Shown: positions 17,923 through 28,310, counted from the stretch's first letter. The stretch: 64,000 nucleotides of DNA from Burkholderia sp. Ax-1724 (GCF_011752995.1 NZ_VWWL01000010.1:1-64000); one strand, 5' to 3'. Program-made: numbers and translations. Notes: generated from the sequence alone by a model not told the origin.

Positions 17923-18420
17923 TTAACCCAACGGCAAACAAATCTCCGTCACCAACTCCGCGGGCGCAGTCCCCTTTGGACTATTCAAATACTCCTCAAA
18001 CGCCGGCGCATCCGCCGCCGCCCTACCAGATTGCACGAGCCACGTCCCATACAACCACTCATAAGTCGCCCGCATATCGCTATACGGCCCGACATGCCGC
18101 AACACCGCATACTCTCCACCACGTATACGCGTCATCGAAACTCCATCACTCATAGCAACAGACGCGGCAACTTCGGTCATCACCGGCCCCGGCAACAACA
18201 CTCCCGCCTTCGACCGCAGCTTCTGTTCCTCGACCACGCCCGGGTCATCGAAGAAAAGCCCGACCATCCGCATCTCTCCCGCAAGCAGATTGTGTTTCCC
18301 AAGCCAGCCGAACAAAGCATCAAAAGCCTTGCCGATCTGCATATAAGGCCCGACATGATCGACCGACAGAATCTCCATCGGCTCCACACTACGAATTACG
18401 ACCTCACGCTTCATCGTCAT
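17923..18420 (-). CDS. GyrI-like small-molecule-binding domain protein
   Basis: The 165-residue protein is a stand-alone GyrI/SbmC-like domain. It has the duplicated pattern of this fold: VRSVEPMEILSVDHVGPYMQIGKAFDALFGWL in the first half and IRGGEYAVLRHVGPYSDMRATYEWLYGTWL in the second. No helix-turn-helix is attached, so it is not an AraC-type regulator. Relatives bind hydrophobic ligands, and SbmC protects gyrase from microcin B17. GGAG about 8 nt before ATG 18420 supports this start. A link to the nearby gyrB is only suggestive. Confidence 0.8.
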   Translation of the reverse strand: MTMKREVVIRSVEPMEILSVDHVGPYMQIGKAFDALFGWLGKHNLLAGEMRMVGLFFDDPGVVEEQKLRSKAGVLLPGPVMTEVAASVAMSDGVSMTRIRGGEYAVLRHVGPYSDMRATYEWLYGTWLVQSGRAAADAPAFEEYLNSPKGTAPAELVTEICLPLG

Positions 18421-18783
18421 TTGATCGTCTCCTTGCGAATTTCACGCGGGCCGCGCGAAGCGGAACGCGGATTAAGCACTTGCTGATTGCACCACGTTTT
18501 CGAATCGTGGCAGCGGTAGTCGTAGCCCGTAAACAAACGTCAAAGCCTCAACCAAACAGCCTACGTAAACGAAAGCCGGAAAGCCACATCAACAAGCAGC
18601 ACCAACAATCAACCCCCGTAAACCGCATCGACGAACAGCACAGCAGCCCCAAACCCAAACCTGCAAACGTGACGCTGCCTTCATTTGGCGCTATCGTGTA
18701 ACGAGAGCACCACCAGAAGCACGCAGCATGCCACCGCCGTCCCATTCCCGCCCGCGTTCGCGCGAAGCGATGGAGCCGCAAAC
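18421..18783. promoter_or_regulatory. Divergent intergenic region, gyrI-like / eutB
   Basis: This 363-bp gap separates the minus-strand GyrI-like gene from eutB and must hold both promoters. The ORF readings across it have no family resemblance and atypical composition, so I treat it as non-coding. No clear sigma-54 or sigma-70 boxes and no inverted repeats stand out. Confidence 0.35.
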
Positions 18784-20178
18784 ATGAGCTACACCGAGTC
18801 GATCGGCAGTCGCACGTACCGTTTCGCCGACCTGAAGACCCTGCTCGCCAAAGCAAGTCCGCAGCGCTCGGGCGACCAGCTCGCGGGTATCGCGGCCGCG
18901 AGCGAGGAAGAGCGGGTCGCCGCCAAAATGGCGCTGGCCCAGGTGCCGCTGCGCACGTTCCTGAACGAACCGCTGATCCCCTACGAAACCGACGAGGTCA
19001 CGCGCCTGATCGTCGACGATCACTCGCCTCAAGCCTTCACCGACATCTCTCATCTGACGGTCGGCGACTTCCGCAACTGGCTGCTCAGCACCACCACCGA
19101 CACCGACGCACTGACCCGCATCACCGAAGGCCTCACCCCGGAAATGCTCGCCGCAGTCTCGAAGCTGATGCGCAACCAGGACCTCATCGCTGTCGCTCGT
19201 AAACGCCCTGTCGTCACGCGCTTTCGCAATACCGTCGGCTTACCGGGCCATCTGTCCGTACGCCTGCAACCGAACCACCCGACCGACGACGTCAAAGGCA
19301 TCGCCGCCTCGATGCTCGATGGCCTGATGTACGGCTGCGGCGACGCGCTGATCGGCATCAACCCCGCGAGCGACAACCTCGCGGCGATCACGAAGCTGCT
19401 GCTGATGATCGACGACTTCCGCCAGCGCTATCAGGTGCCGACGCAATCGTGCGTGCTCACGCACGTAACGAGCACGATCGCCGCGATCGAAAAAGGCGCG
19501 CCGGTCGATCTCGTGTTCCAGTCGATCGCGGGCACCGAGAAAGCGAACGCGAGCTTCGGCATTTCGCTTGCGCTGCTGCGGGAAGCGTACGAGGCGGGGT
19601 TGTCGCTCAAACGCGGCACGGTCGGTAGCAATTTGATGTACTTCGAAACGGGGCAGGGCAGCGCGTTGTCGGCGGATGCGCATTTCGGCGTCGATCAGCA
19701 GACCTGCGAGGCGCGCGCGTATGCGGTGGCGTGCAAGTTCGAGCCGTTTCTGGTGAACACGGTGGTCGGCTTCATCGGCCCGGAGTATCTGTACGACGGC
19801 AAGCAGATCACGCGCGCGGGTCTCGAAGATCACTTCTGCGGCAAGCTGCTCGGCGTGCCGATGGGTTGCGACATCTGCTACACGAATCACGCCGAAGCGG
19901 ATCAGGACGACATGGACAATCTGCTGACGCTGCTCGGTGTTGCGGGCGTCAATTTCATCATGGGCGTGCCGGGCGCGGACGACGTGATGCTCAATTATCA
20001 GAGCACGTCTTTCCACGATGCGCTGTACGTGCGCGACGTGCTCGGTTTGCGGCGCGCGCCTGAATTCGAGGCATGGCTGGAGTCGATGCAGATTATCGAC
20101 GCACACGGCGCATTGCTCGGCGCATCGGCGCGGCAGCCGCTGCTCGAAGGCGCGCGCGACTGGATGGGGATCACATGA
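18784..20178 (+). CDS. eutB: Ethanolamine ammonia-lyase large subunit
   Basis: The 464-residue protein is the catalytic TIM-barrel subunit that, with adenosylcobalamin, converts ethanolamine to acetaldehyde and ammonia. Recognisable blocks are FLNEPLIPYETDEVTRLI, RFRNTVGLPGHLSVRLQPNHP, MYGCGDALIGINPA, YFETGQGSALSADAHFG and MGCDICYTNHAEADQDDMD. ATG 18784 begins MSYTESIGSRTYRFADL, the normal family start, so the longer frame from 18685 is not used. It overlaps eutC by ATGA. No microcompartment eut genes, permease or dehydrogenase lie alongside. Confidence 0.96.
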   Translation: MSYTESIGSRTYRFADLKTLLAKASPQRSGDQLAGIAAASEEERVAAKMALAQVPLRTFLNEPLIPYETDEVTRLIVDDHSPQAFTDISHLTVGDFRNWLLSTTTDTDALTRITEGLTPEMLAAVSKLMRNQDLIAVARKRPVVTRFRNTVGLPGHLSVRLQPNHPTDDVKGIAASMLDGLMYGCGDALIGINPASDNLAAITKLLLMIDDFRQRYQVPTQSCVLTHVTSTIAAIEKGAPVDLVFQSIAGTEKANASFGISLALLREAYEAGLSLKRGTVGSNLMYFETGQGSALSADAHFGVDQQTCEARAYAVACKFEPFLVNTVVGFIGPEYLYDGKQITRAGLEDHFCGKLLGVPMGCDICYTNHAEADQDDMDNLLTLLGVAGVNFIMGVPGADDVMLNYQSTSFHDALYVRDVLGLRRAPEFEAWLESMQIIDAHGALLGASARQPLLEGARDWMGIT

Positions 20179-21017
20179 GCGAGAACGGGAGCGGGAACGA
20201 AAGCGACGCACTCGACAGGGACCCGTGGAGCGTACTGCGCCAGTTTACGCAGGCACGCATCGCGTTAGGCCGCGCGGGCAACGGCGTGCCGACCGCGCCG
20301 CTGCTCGCGTTCAATCTCGCGCATGCGCAGGCGCGCGATGCCGTGCATCATCCGCTCGACGTCAACGCGCTGCACGAAGCACTACAAGCGCTAGGATTCG
20401 ACACGCTGGACGTGCATAGCGCCGCGCCGGATCGCGAGCATTATTTGCGGCGTCCCGATCTCGGGCGGCGTCTGTCGGACGAGAGCCGCGCGGCGCTTGC
20501 GCAACGACCGGCACAAACGAGCGATGTGCTGTTCGTGATCGGCGATGGTCTATCGGCATTTGCCGCGTCGAAGCAGGCTGTGCCGCTGCTGCAAGCCGTG
20601 CGCCCCAAATTCGCGGACTGGCGCATCGGCCCTGTGGTGATCGCGCGTCAGGCGCGCGTCGCGCTTGGCGACGAGATCGGCGCATTGCTCGGCGCGAAGA
20701 TCGTCGTGATGTTGATCGGCGAGCGGCCCGGTTTGAGTTCGCCGGATAGTCTCGGCATCTACATCACGTACGCGCCGCAAACGGGCTGCACCGACGCGCA
20801 ACGCAACTGCATTTCGAACGTGCGCCCCGAAGGGCTCGACTATCCGCAAGCGGCGCACAAGCTGCACTATCTGCTCACGCAGGCGAGGAAGCTCGGGCTG
20901 ACGGGCGTCGGTTTGAAAGACGAGAGCGAGGCGTTGCCGGCGAGCGTGCCCGCAACGCCCGGAGCCGTGAGCCGCGATTCGGGTTCGGGTTCGGGGTCAA
21001 CCTCAATCTCAAGCTGA
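20175..21017 (+). CDS. eutC: Ethanolamine ammonia-lyase small subunit
   Basis: The 280-residue protein pairs with EutB to bind cobalamin. Visible family blocks are DPWSVLRQFTQARIALGRAG, FNLAHAQARDAVH, DVLFVIGDGLSAFA, VLLGAKIVVMLIGERPGLSS-like text in residues about 170-195, and YITYAPQTGCTDAQRNCISNVRPEG. The start overlaps the eutB stop as ATGA, so the two are coupled. The C-terminus ends in a Gly/Ser repeat (SGSGSGSTS) that is probably disordered and is longer than usual. Confidence 0.95.
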   Translation: MSENGSGNESDALDRDPWSVLRQFTQARIALGRAGNGVPTAPLLAFNLAHAQARDAVHHPLDVNALHEALQALGFDTLDVHSAAPDREHYLRRPDLGRRLSDESRAALAQRPAQTSDVLFVIGDGLSAFAASKQAVPLLQAVRPKFADWRIGPVVIARQARVALGDEIGALLGAKIVVMLIGERPGLSSPDSLGIYITYAPQTGCTDAQRNCISNVRPEGLDYPQAAHKLHYLLTQARKLGLTGVGLKDESEALPASVPATPGAVSRDSGSGSGSTSISS

Positions 21018-21142
21018 ACCGCGTGGTCAACGCGAATCGCATAGCCGACACGCGGCAAAACATCAGCGCGCAGGCGACCGGACACCACACTGCTCCCGAT
21101 ACCCGCCGTATACACCGCTCCCAGCCAGTCCGCCGAGCGCGT

Positions 21143-23701
21143 TTACTTCCGCAACAACCTCAACCCATTCCCCACCACCAGCAAGCTCGCGCCGACATCG
21201 GCGAACACTGCCATCCACATCGTGCCGAGGCCCATCAGCGTCAGCACGAGAAACACGCTCTTGATGCCCAGCGCGAGCGCGATGTTCTGTACCAGCACCG
21301 CATGCGTTGCCTTCGACAGCCGGATAAACGCCGGAATCTTGCGCAGGTCGTCGTCCATCAGCGCGACGTCGGCGGTTTCGATCGCGGTGTCGGTGCCCAT
21401 TGCGCCCATCGCGAAGCCGATGTCGGCGCGCGCGAGCGCGGGCGCATCGTTGATGCCGTCGCCGACCATGCCGACCGTCGCACCCGCGGCCGACCATTGC
21501 GCGACCGCGTCGAGCTTGTCTTCGGGCAACTGGTCGCCGCGCGCTTCGTCGACGCCGACCTGCTGCGCGATCGCCGCGGCCGTGTGGCGGTTGTCGCCGG
21601 TCAGCATCGCGGTGCCGACGCCGAGCCGCCGCAATTCGGCGACGGCGGCGCGGCTCGTGTCCTTCACCGTGTCGGCGACCGCGAACAGCGCGAGCACGCG
21701 TTGGGCGTCGGCGAGCATCACGACGGTTTGGCCTTGCGCTTCGAGTGCTTCGAGGCGCGCTTCGAGTGGCGGCGAGCAGCGGCCCAACGCTTCGATCAGG
21801 CGATGATTGCCGAGCCAGTACGTTGCACCATCGATCTCGCCGCGCACGCCGCGTCCGGCGAGCGCTTCGAAGGTATCGACGGGCAGGTGGGCGATGCCGT
21901 CGTCGTGCGCGGCCCTGGCAATGGCCATCGACACGGGATGATCGGAGCGGCCCGCGAGGCTGGCCGCGAGCGTGCGGTATTGAGTCGCGCGGGCATCGGC
22001 ATGAGCGTCACTGGCGCCCACATCGCCAACACCCGCGCCAACACCAACGTCATCCCCCACCACCTCGAACCCGGTCAACACCGGCTTGCCATGGGTCAGC
22101 GTCCCGGTCTTGTCCAGAGCCAGCCGGCTCAGCTTGCGCCCCTGTTCGAGATACACCCCGCCCTTGATGAGAATCCCCTTGCGCGCCGCGGCCGCGAGCC
22201 CGCTGACGATCGTCACCGGCGTCGAGATCACGAGCGCGCACGGACACGCGATCACGAGCAGCACCAGTGCCTTGTAGGTCCACGCATGCCAGGCCCCGCC
22301 GAACAGCAACGGCGGCACGACCGCCACGGCGAGCGCGATCGCGAACACGATCGGCGTATAGACGCGCGCGAATTGATCGACGAAACGCTGCGTCGGCGCC
22401 TTCGTGCCCTGTGCTTCTTCGACCGCATGGATGATGCGCGCGAGCGTCGTGTTGCCGGCCGCCGCCGTCACGCGATAGTCGAACGAGCCCGCCTGGTTGA
22501 TCGTGCCGGCGAATACGGCGTCGCCGGTGGTCTTGTCGACCGGCAGGCTCTCGCCGGTGATCGGCGCCTGATCGACGCTCGAGCGGCCCGCGACGATCTC
22601 GCCGTCGAGCGCGATCCGTTCGCCCGGCTTCACGCGCACCAGCGCGCCGGGCGCGATCGCGTCGACGCGCATGGGCTGCCACGCGCCGTCGGGCTGCTGC
22701 ACGCTGGCTTCTTCGGGCGCGAGCCGCATGAGTCCCTCGATCGCATTGCGCGCGCGGTCGAGCGAGCGCGCTTCGATCAGCTCGGCGATCGTGAACAGCA
22801 CCATCACCATCGCGGCCTCGGGCCATTGACCGAGCAGTGCCGCGCCGGTCACGGCGATGCTCATCAGCGCGTTGATGTTCAGATTGCCGTTGCGCAGCGC
22901 GAGCCAGCCCTTGCGATACGTCGTGAGCCCGCAGGAGACGATCGCGACGAGTGCGAGGCCCGCCACCATCCAGACGGGCGCGCCAAGCCAGCCAGCGGCC
23001 TCTGAGCCGGCCGCGACGACTCCGGCGAGTGCCAGCGGCCACCAGGGCTTCGGCGTAGCGCTGCCGGGGGCCGTGGGGGTTGCGTTGGGGTTGTCGCCCG
23101 CGAGTTCGGGGGTGAAATCGAGCGAGCGCAGCGCGGCGAGGATCGGTTCGAGTGCATCCGGCGCGTGGACGACCGTCAGCACGCGCTGGATCAGGTTGAA
23201 GTCCATGCTGCGAACGGCCGGCAGACGGCCGAGCTTCTTGCGGATCAGCGCTTCCTCGGTCGGGCAGTCCATCTGCATGATGCGGATCGCGGTGCGCAGG
23301 TCGTCGCCGACAGCTTCGGAACGCGGCAGGCGCAGTGGCGTCGGCGCGGGCGCGGCGGGGGCGCAGCAGGCGCCGTCGGCGTGATCGTGGGAGTGAGCCG
23401 AGGCCTGGCCGCGCTTGCGGTCGTGCCCGTCCGCGTGATCGTGGCCATGCTCATGGCCGTCGCGGTGAGTGTGCCCCTCATGCCGTTCAGCGCGGTTTCC
23501 ATGCGGGTGCTGGGCGTGCGCATGCGCGTGGCCATGTCCATGAGCATCATGCCCACAGCCGCCGCCCGCGCCGCTTTCGTGACCGCTTTCATGACCATGA
23601 GCGTGGCCGTACTGCTGCGTGTCCGCCTGCCCGTGGCGCCCATGCGCACAGGCCTCGTCCGTTTCAGGACGATCGGCGGCAAAACGGCTGATTTCAGGCA
23701 T
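21143..23701 (-). CDS. cadA: Cd/Zn/Pb-exporting P1B-type ATPase with His-rich N-terminus
   Basis: This 852-residue heavy-metal ATPase pumps divalent soft metals out of the cytoplasm. The first 110 residues are crowded with HGH/HDH motifs. An HMA-like domain with the atypical metal site MDCPTEE follows, then the membrane motif ACPCALVIS, the phosphorylation site DKTGTLTHGKP, the HP motif (SDHPVS) and GDGINDAPALARAD. The ATG at 23701 was chosen because upstream codons run through the regulator's operator. It is divergent from a MerR-type gene, which very probably controls it. Confidence 0.92.
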   Translation of the reverse strand: MPEISRFAADRPETDEACAHGRHGQADTQQYGHAHGHESGHESGAGGGCGHDAHGHGHAHAHAQHPHGNRAERHEGHTHRDGHEHGHDHADGHDRKRGQASAHSHDHADGACCAPAAPAPTPLRLPRSEAVGDDLRTAIRIMQMDCPTEEALIRKKLGRLPAVRSMDFNLIQRVLTVVHAPDALEPILAALRSLDFTPELAGDNPNATPTAPGSATPKPWWPLALAGVVAAGSEAAGWLGAPVWMVAGLALVAIVSCGLTTYRKGWLALRNGNLNINALMSIAVTGAALLGQWPEAAMVMVLFTIAELIEARSLDRARNAIEGLMRLAPEEASVQQPDGAWQPMRVDAIAPGALVRVKPGERIALDGEIVAGRSSVDQAPITGESLPVDKTTGDAVFAGTINQAGSFDYRVTAAAGNTTLARIIHAVEEAQGTKAPTQRFVDQFARVYTPIVFAIALAVAVVPPLLFGGAWHAWTYKALVLLVIACPCALVISTPVTIVSGLAAAARKGILIKGGVYLEQGRKLSRLALDKTGTLTHGKPVLTGFEVVGDDVGVGAGVGDVGASDAHADARATQYRTLAASLAGRSDHPVSMAIARAAHDDGIAHLPVDTFEALAGRGVRGEIDGATYWLGNHRLIEALGRCSPPLEARLEALEAQGQTVVMLADAQRVLALFAVADTVKDTSRAAVAELRRLGVGTAMLTGDNRHTAAAIAQQVGVDEARGDQLPEDKLDAVAQWSAAGATVGMVGDGINDAPALARADIGFAMGAMGTDTAIETADVALMDDDLRKIPAFIRLSKATHAVLVQNIALALGIKSVFLVLTLMGLGTMWMAVFADVGASLLVVGNGLRLLRK

Positions 23702-23736
23702 AGTGGCTTCCTCGTGCGATTTGTGGTCTAGTAAAC

Positions 23737-23757
23737 ACCTTGAAGCCACTACAAGGT
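23737..23757 (-). promoter_or_regulatory. MerR-family operator/promoter of the ATPase gene
   Basis: ACCTTGAAGCCACTACAAGGT is a near-perfect dyad (ACCTT...AAGGT) in the divergent gap. On the minus strand it lies between TTGACC (a -35 at about 23755-23760) and TTTACT, a spacing near 19 bp. That long spacing is the hallmark of promoters that MerR-family activators untwist. Confidence 0.75.
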
Positions 23758-23781
23758 CAAGGCCGCGTAGCAGGAGGGCCC

Positions 23782-24213
23782 ATGAAAATCGGCGAACTGG
23801 CGAAAATCGCCCATTGCACGACGGAAACGATCCGTTTCTACGAAAAGGAGCGCCTGCTGCCCGAGGCGGAGCGCACCGAAGCCAATTACCGCAGTTACAC
23901 GGCGAAGCACGTCGAGCGTCTGCGTTTCATCCGCAACTGCCGCGCGCTCGACATGACCCATGACGAAATCCGTGCCTTGCTGCGTCTGACCGACGCGCCG
24001 GCCGGCGGCTGCGGCAGCATGCATACGCTGATCGACGAGCACGTCGCGCACGTCGACACCCGTATCGAAGAGCTCCAGCAGCTGAAGGCGCAATTGGCCA
24101 CGCTGCGCGAGCAGTGCCATGGCGAGCATCCGGTCGAGGACTGCGGCATCGTGCATGGCCTGACCGAAATGGACGTGAGCGTGCCGCGCACGCGGCATAC
24201 GCATCTGGGCTGA
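23782..24213 (+). CDS. cadR: MerR-family metal-responsive regulator (CadR/PbrR type)
   Basis: The 143-residue protein starts MKIGELAKIAHCTTETIRFYEKERLLP, the winged-helix DNA-binding domain of CadR/PbrR. A dimerisation helix (HVDTRIEELQQLKAQL) follows. Cysteines at C in RNCRALDM, GGCGSMH, REQCHGE and VEDCGIVHG match the metal-binding set for Cd/Pb/Zn sensors. AGGAGG at 23772-23777 sits just before ATG 23782. It is divergent from the ATPase gene across an operator dyad. Which metal it senses cannot be told from the sequence. Confidence 0.9.
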   Translation: MKIGELAKIAHCTTETIRFYEKERLLPEAERTEANYRSYTAKHVERLRFIRNCRALDMTHDEIRALLRLTDAPAGGCGSMHTLIDEHVAHVDTRIEELQQLKAQLATLREQCHGEHPVEDCGIVHGLTEMDVSVPRTRHTHLG

Positions 24214-24357
24214 CGTGCTGAATCTGAACTGAAGTGCACCAGCCGGCACGTCGCGTGCCGGCGCATTGCCGTGGCAAGCAATCCCATGCAAGGCCAGGCC
24301 GTTCGCGCGGCCTGGCCGACCGATCATCGAAACATCGAATCCAGTTGGAGAATCAAC

Positions 24358-24558
24358 GTGTTTACCTGTAGAAACCAGTCCTGCGGCGCGCAGTGGGAGC
24401 AGTCCGACGTCGTTATCAAGAACGAGGGGCAGGGGCTGCTGTTCCGCTGCCCGCTGTGCGGCGCGCGCAATTACGTCGAGCGTTTCGACGGCGACGACGG
24501 CAAAGTGCTGTATGAACAACTGCCGGGCCGTCCCGATCCGGGGCCGATGGCCGAGTAA
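24358..24558 (+). CDS. Small zinc-ribbon protein
   Basis: The 66-residue protein has two Cys pairs, C(4)C in TCRNQSC and CxxC in RCPLCGARNYVERFDG, spaced as in a zinc ribbon. The GTG at 24358 is favoured because GGAG lies about 8 nt upstream and the protein then begins MFTCRNQSCG. A longer frame from 24271 adds unlikely residues. It lies 60 bp before dbpA in the same direction and could be co-transcribed. The function is unknown; RNA or protein binding is a guess. Confidence 0.75.
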   Translation: MFTCRNQSCGAQWEQSDVVIKNEGQGLLFRCPLCGARNYVERFDGDDGKVLYEQLPGRPDPGPMAE

Positions 24559-24618
24559 TCGCGCGTCGTTCGCCCTGTCGTTAGCGTCAGCCCCAGCTTC
24601 AGCCCAATCCAGGACCTT

Positions 24619-26022
<1,404 letters not shown>

Positions 26023-26086
26023 CGGTATCGGCTCCGGGGCCGCAATCGAGCGATTCCCTTTGCGGCTCCCGCTAGCGAACCAGGAA

Positions 26087-26920
26087 TCACGCCACCTCGT
26101 GGACGCCGAGCGAGGTAACGAGCGAAGGGTAGAAATCCGGCATCATGCTCGCGTTGAACACGTCGAATTTTGCCGCGCCGTAAAGCGTGTGGCCGGCCGG
26201 ACCGACGTATTCGTCGGTGCCGTTCGACATCGCCCGCGCGCTTTGCATGAAGCTCAGGAAGCCGACGGCGTTGCCGGTGTTCTGCGTCAGGTCGATTTTT
26301 GCGCCGTTCGGGGCGTAGTAGGCGCCATCATTGAACATCCCTTTCGCGCCTGCGGTGCCGAGCTGATGGAATAGCTGCATGAAGCTCACCATGCCGTCCG
26401 CTTTTTTGCTGACGGCCTGGGATTGCGCTTCGGTCAGCGGCGTGCCGTCCGCTTCCGCCCAGGCCGCGTAGCCGCCTACCGCATCGCTGTGAAAGGTGTT
26501 GACGGCCTGCACCAGCGCACTGTTGCTATTGAGCAGGTTCTGGAGCCAGCTCTTGTCGCTGTCGCTCAGGCTGTCGGACGTGACCTTGATCGAACCGTCG
26601 TCGGACTGGAAATCGAATTGAGCGTTGGCGAGATCGGGACGTTGCAGGATCAATGCCTGCATCGATGAAACGAGGGCATTGGCTACGCCTTCGGCATCTT
26701 TGCCCGTTCTGAAATTGATGCTCATGGCGTCCAGATATTTGGCGACCCGGGCGCTGGTGACCTGTGGATCGACGGCCGTTATCGAGGTCACCGCGGAAGC
26801 CGCGGAAGCCGCGGCATCCGCGGTCGCGGAACGCTGGGTCAATGCCACGGAATTGAGATTCGAATCGGAAGCTTGTACGGGTACGGTCGCCGCGGTTGTC
26901 GGCGCGATAGAGAGATCCAT
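26087..26920 (-). CDS. Uncharacterised Ala/Ser-rich protein
   Basis: The 277-residue protein starts MDLSIAPTTAATVPVQASDS, with GGAG 9-12 nt upstream of ATG 26920. The first 60 residues are low-complexity Ala/Ser/Thr and probably disordered. A more ordered part follows: YLDAMSINFRTGKDAEG, LNSNSALVQAVNTFHSDAVGGYAAW, and an aromatic C-terminal part with DEYVGPAGHTLYGAAKFDVF. No signal peptide or membrane span is evident. I do not recognise the family; the layout would suit a secreted or type III-exported protein, which is only speculation. Confidence 0.6.
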   Translation of the reverse strand: MDLSIAPTTAATVPVQASDSNLNSVALTQRSATADAAASAASAVTSITAVDPQVTSARVAKYLDAMSINFRTGKDAEGVANALVSSMQALILQRPDLANAQFDFQSDDGSIKVTSDSLSDSDKSWLQNLLNSNSALVQAVNTFHSDAVGGYAAWAEADGTPLTEAQSQAVSKKADGMVSFMQLFHQLGTAGAKGMFNDGAYYAPNGAKIDLTQNTGNAVGFLSFMQSARAMSNGTDEYVGPAGHTLYGAAKFDVFNASMMPDFYPSLVTSLGVHEVA

Positions 26921-27025
26921 GCTTCTGCTCCAGTAACGGATGGCAATATCCGTTGTATCGGCATGGAGTCGCGAAGCTTGAGGATTGGATGGCTTTATCG
27001 CCGGAGCGGCGTCAGCCATGTCCCG

Positions 27026-27682
27026 TCATTCAGGCCGCCGACGCTTATCCTCAGTCCCGTAGAACCGCATAAAGACGTCGATTCCGTGATCGACTTTTTT
27101 GCGCAGTTGAGCCTCGCTGAACGGCGTGCGGGCACCCAGTTTCACTTCAAGATTGGAGAAGCCGATCCAGAGTCCGGCGAGGTCATCGGCCGCCTGGGTC
27201 GCGTCGCAATCCCTCAACGTTCCCTTTTCTATCGCCGCCTGAATCAACGAGGCGAGAATCGCTTGCCCGCGTCCGGGGCCACTCGAGAAAAACCGCTTCG
27301 GAAGCTCCGGGCTTCTTTTCGCCGCTGTCGCGATGAGCCGATCCCATCCGGCCAACTCGCGCTCGTTGATGAACCGTGTAAAGCGAATGCCGAACTTGCG
27401 AAGCGCCGGCACGATATCCATCGCCAGGCCTTCGGCGAGCTCGGCGTCCGTCGCCGTGCGGTCGGACTCGCGGCGTATCACCGCATCGATCAATTCGTCC
27501 TTGTCGCTGAAATGCGCAAACAGGGTCGCTTTCGCCACGCCCGCGCGTGCGGCGATGGCGCTGGTCGTCACGTCCGCACCGTGCTCCAGAAGCAGGTCGC
27601 GTGCGGCATCGAGAAGCGCTTGCTGCTTCACCAGGTCCTTGGGCCGGCCACGTGGAAGTGAGGTCATGTGAAATACGATCAT
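27026..27682 (-). CDS. TetR-family transcriptional regulator
   Basis: The 218-residue protein carries a TetR helix-turn-helix: LVKQQALLDAARDLLLEHG, TTSAIAARAGVAKATLFAHFSDKDELI. A divergent ligand-binding domain with GFSNLEVKLGARTPF near the end follows. The ATG at 27682 overlaps the DoxX stop as ATGA; an ATG at 27667 is an alternative. Being transcribed right after the DoxX gene, it probably autoregulates the pair. The inducer is unknown. Confidence 0.88.
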   Translation of the reverse strand: MIVFHMTSLPRGRPKDLVKQQALLDAARDLLLEHGADVTTSAIAARAGVAKATLFAHFSDKDELIDAVIRRESDRTATDAELAEGLAMDIVPALRKFGIRFTRFINERELAGWDRLIATAAKRSPELPKRFFSSGPGRGQAILASLIQAAIEKGTLRDCDATQAADDLAGLWIGFSNLEVKLGARTPFSEAQLRKKVDHGIDVFMRFYGTEDKRRRPE

Positions 27683-28080
27683 CTCAGGGTCAAAATCGCG
27701 GCCATCAGCATACCTCCCGCGACCGAAATATGCTCCAGCGCAATGTGAAGTTCTTCCGTTCGACGCGGTTCGGGGAAAGTCCAGAACGCGTGCCCGTAGG
27801 GAATCGTGAGTAGCGTGAACAGGCCGAGCGCGCCCGCGCCCAACCATCCCAGGCCGTTGAAATTCCCGATCAGCAGCACGGAGCCCATCAGCTGAATGGC
27901 GATGGTCGCCACCGCGAAGCCCACGGGCGCCGGCAGGTTGACCGCCTTCATCTCCGAGACGATCACAGAAAAGTTAAACAGTCCGAAGATACCCGCGCTC
28001 CAGAAGAGCGTCGTCAACAGTATCCGGCCGAACACCAGCGTAATCGGACTTTCCAGAACCAGAGCGATAAATGAGGGCAT
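27679..28080 (-). CDS. DoxX-family membrane protein
   Basis: The 133-residue protein has four predicted transmembrane helices: FGRILLTTLFWSAGIFGLF, GFAVATIAIQLMGSVLLIG, GALGLFTLLTIPYG, and ISVAGGMLMAAILTL. This matches DoxX family topology and length. Members are linked to redox or thiosulfate-quinone chemistry, but most have no assigned role. It is translationally coupled to the following TetR gene. The start ATG at 28080 is the only sensible one. Confidence 0.85.
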   Translation of the reverse strand: MPSFIALVLESPITLVFGRILLTTLFWSAGIFGLFNFSVIVSEMKAVNLPAPVGFAVATIAIQLMGSVLLIGNFNGLGWLGAGALGLFTLLTIPYGHAFWTFPEPRRTEELHIALEHISVAGGMLMAAILTLR

Positions 28081-28310
28081 GCCGTGCCTCGGTGGTTGAT
28101 TTGGGCGCAGTATATATTGAACTCGTCAGTCTGGTAAATGGATGACCACACGCTTCGTGCGGTTGCCGTGGCGCAGCGCTCATCAGGCGAAGAGGAAGGA
28201 ATGCGGGAACCCGGATGGGTTCTCGCAGGGAGAGGCCGTGCACTACTCGCGGGCGTTTGCAGTGCAGTGCCGGGACGGAAGGACCGAGGCAGTGCCCCGG
28301 CTCACGCTTT

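Noticed and set aside
18480..18701. Small plus-strand ORF before eutB
   Set aside because: Composition is non-coding (Lys/Pro/Gln/Asn-rich) with no ribosome site; it lies in a promoter gap.
21023..23005. 660-codon plus-strand frame opposite the metal ATPase
   Set aside because: Arg/His/Ala-rich composition with no domain; antisense shadow of a well-supported ATPase.
28200..28225. GGAACCC/GGGTTCT hairpin as a terminator after the LysR gene
   Set aside because: There is no T-run on either strand and the stem is short.
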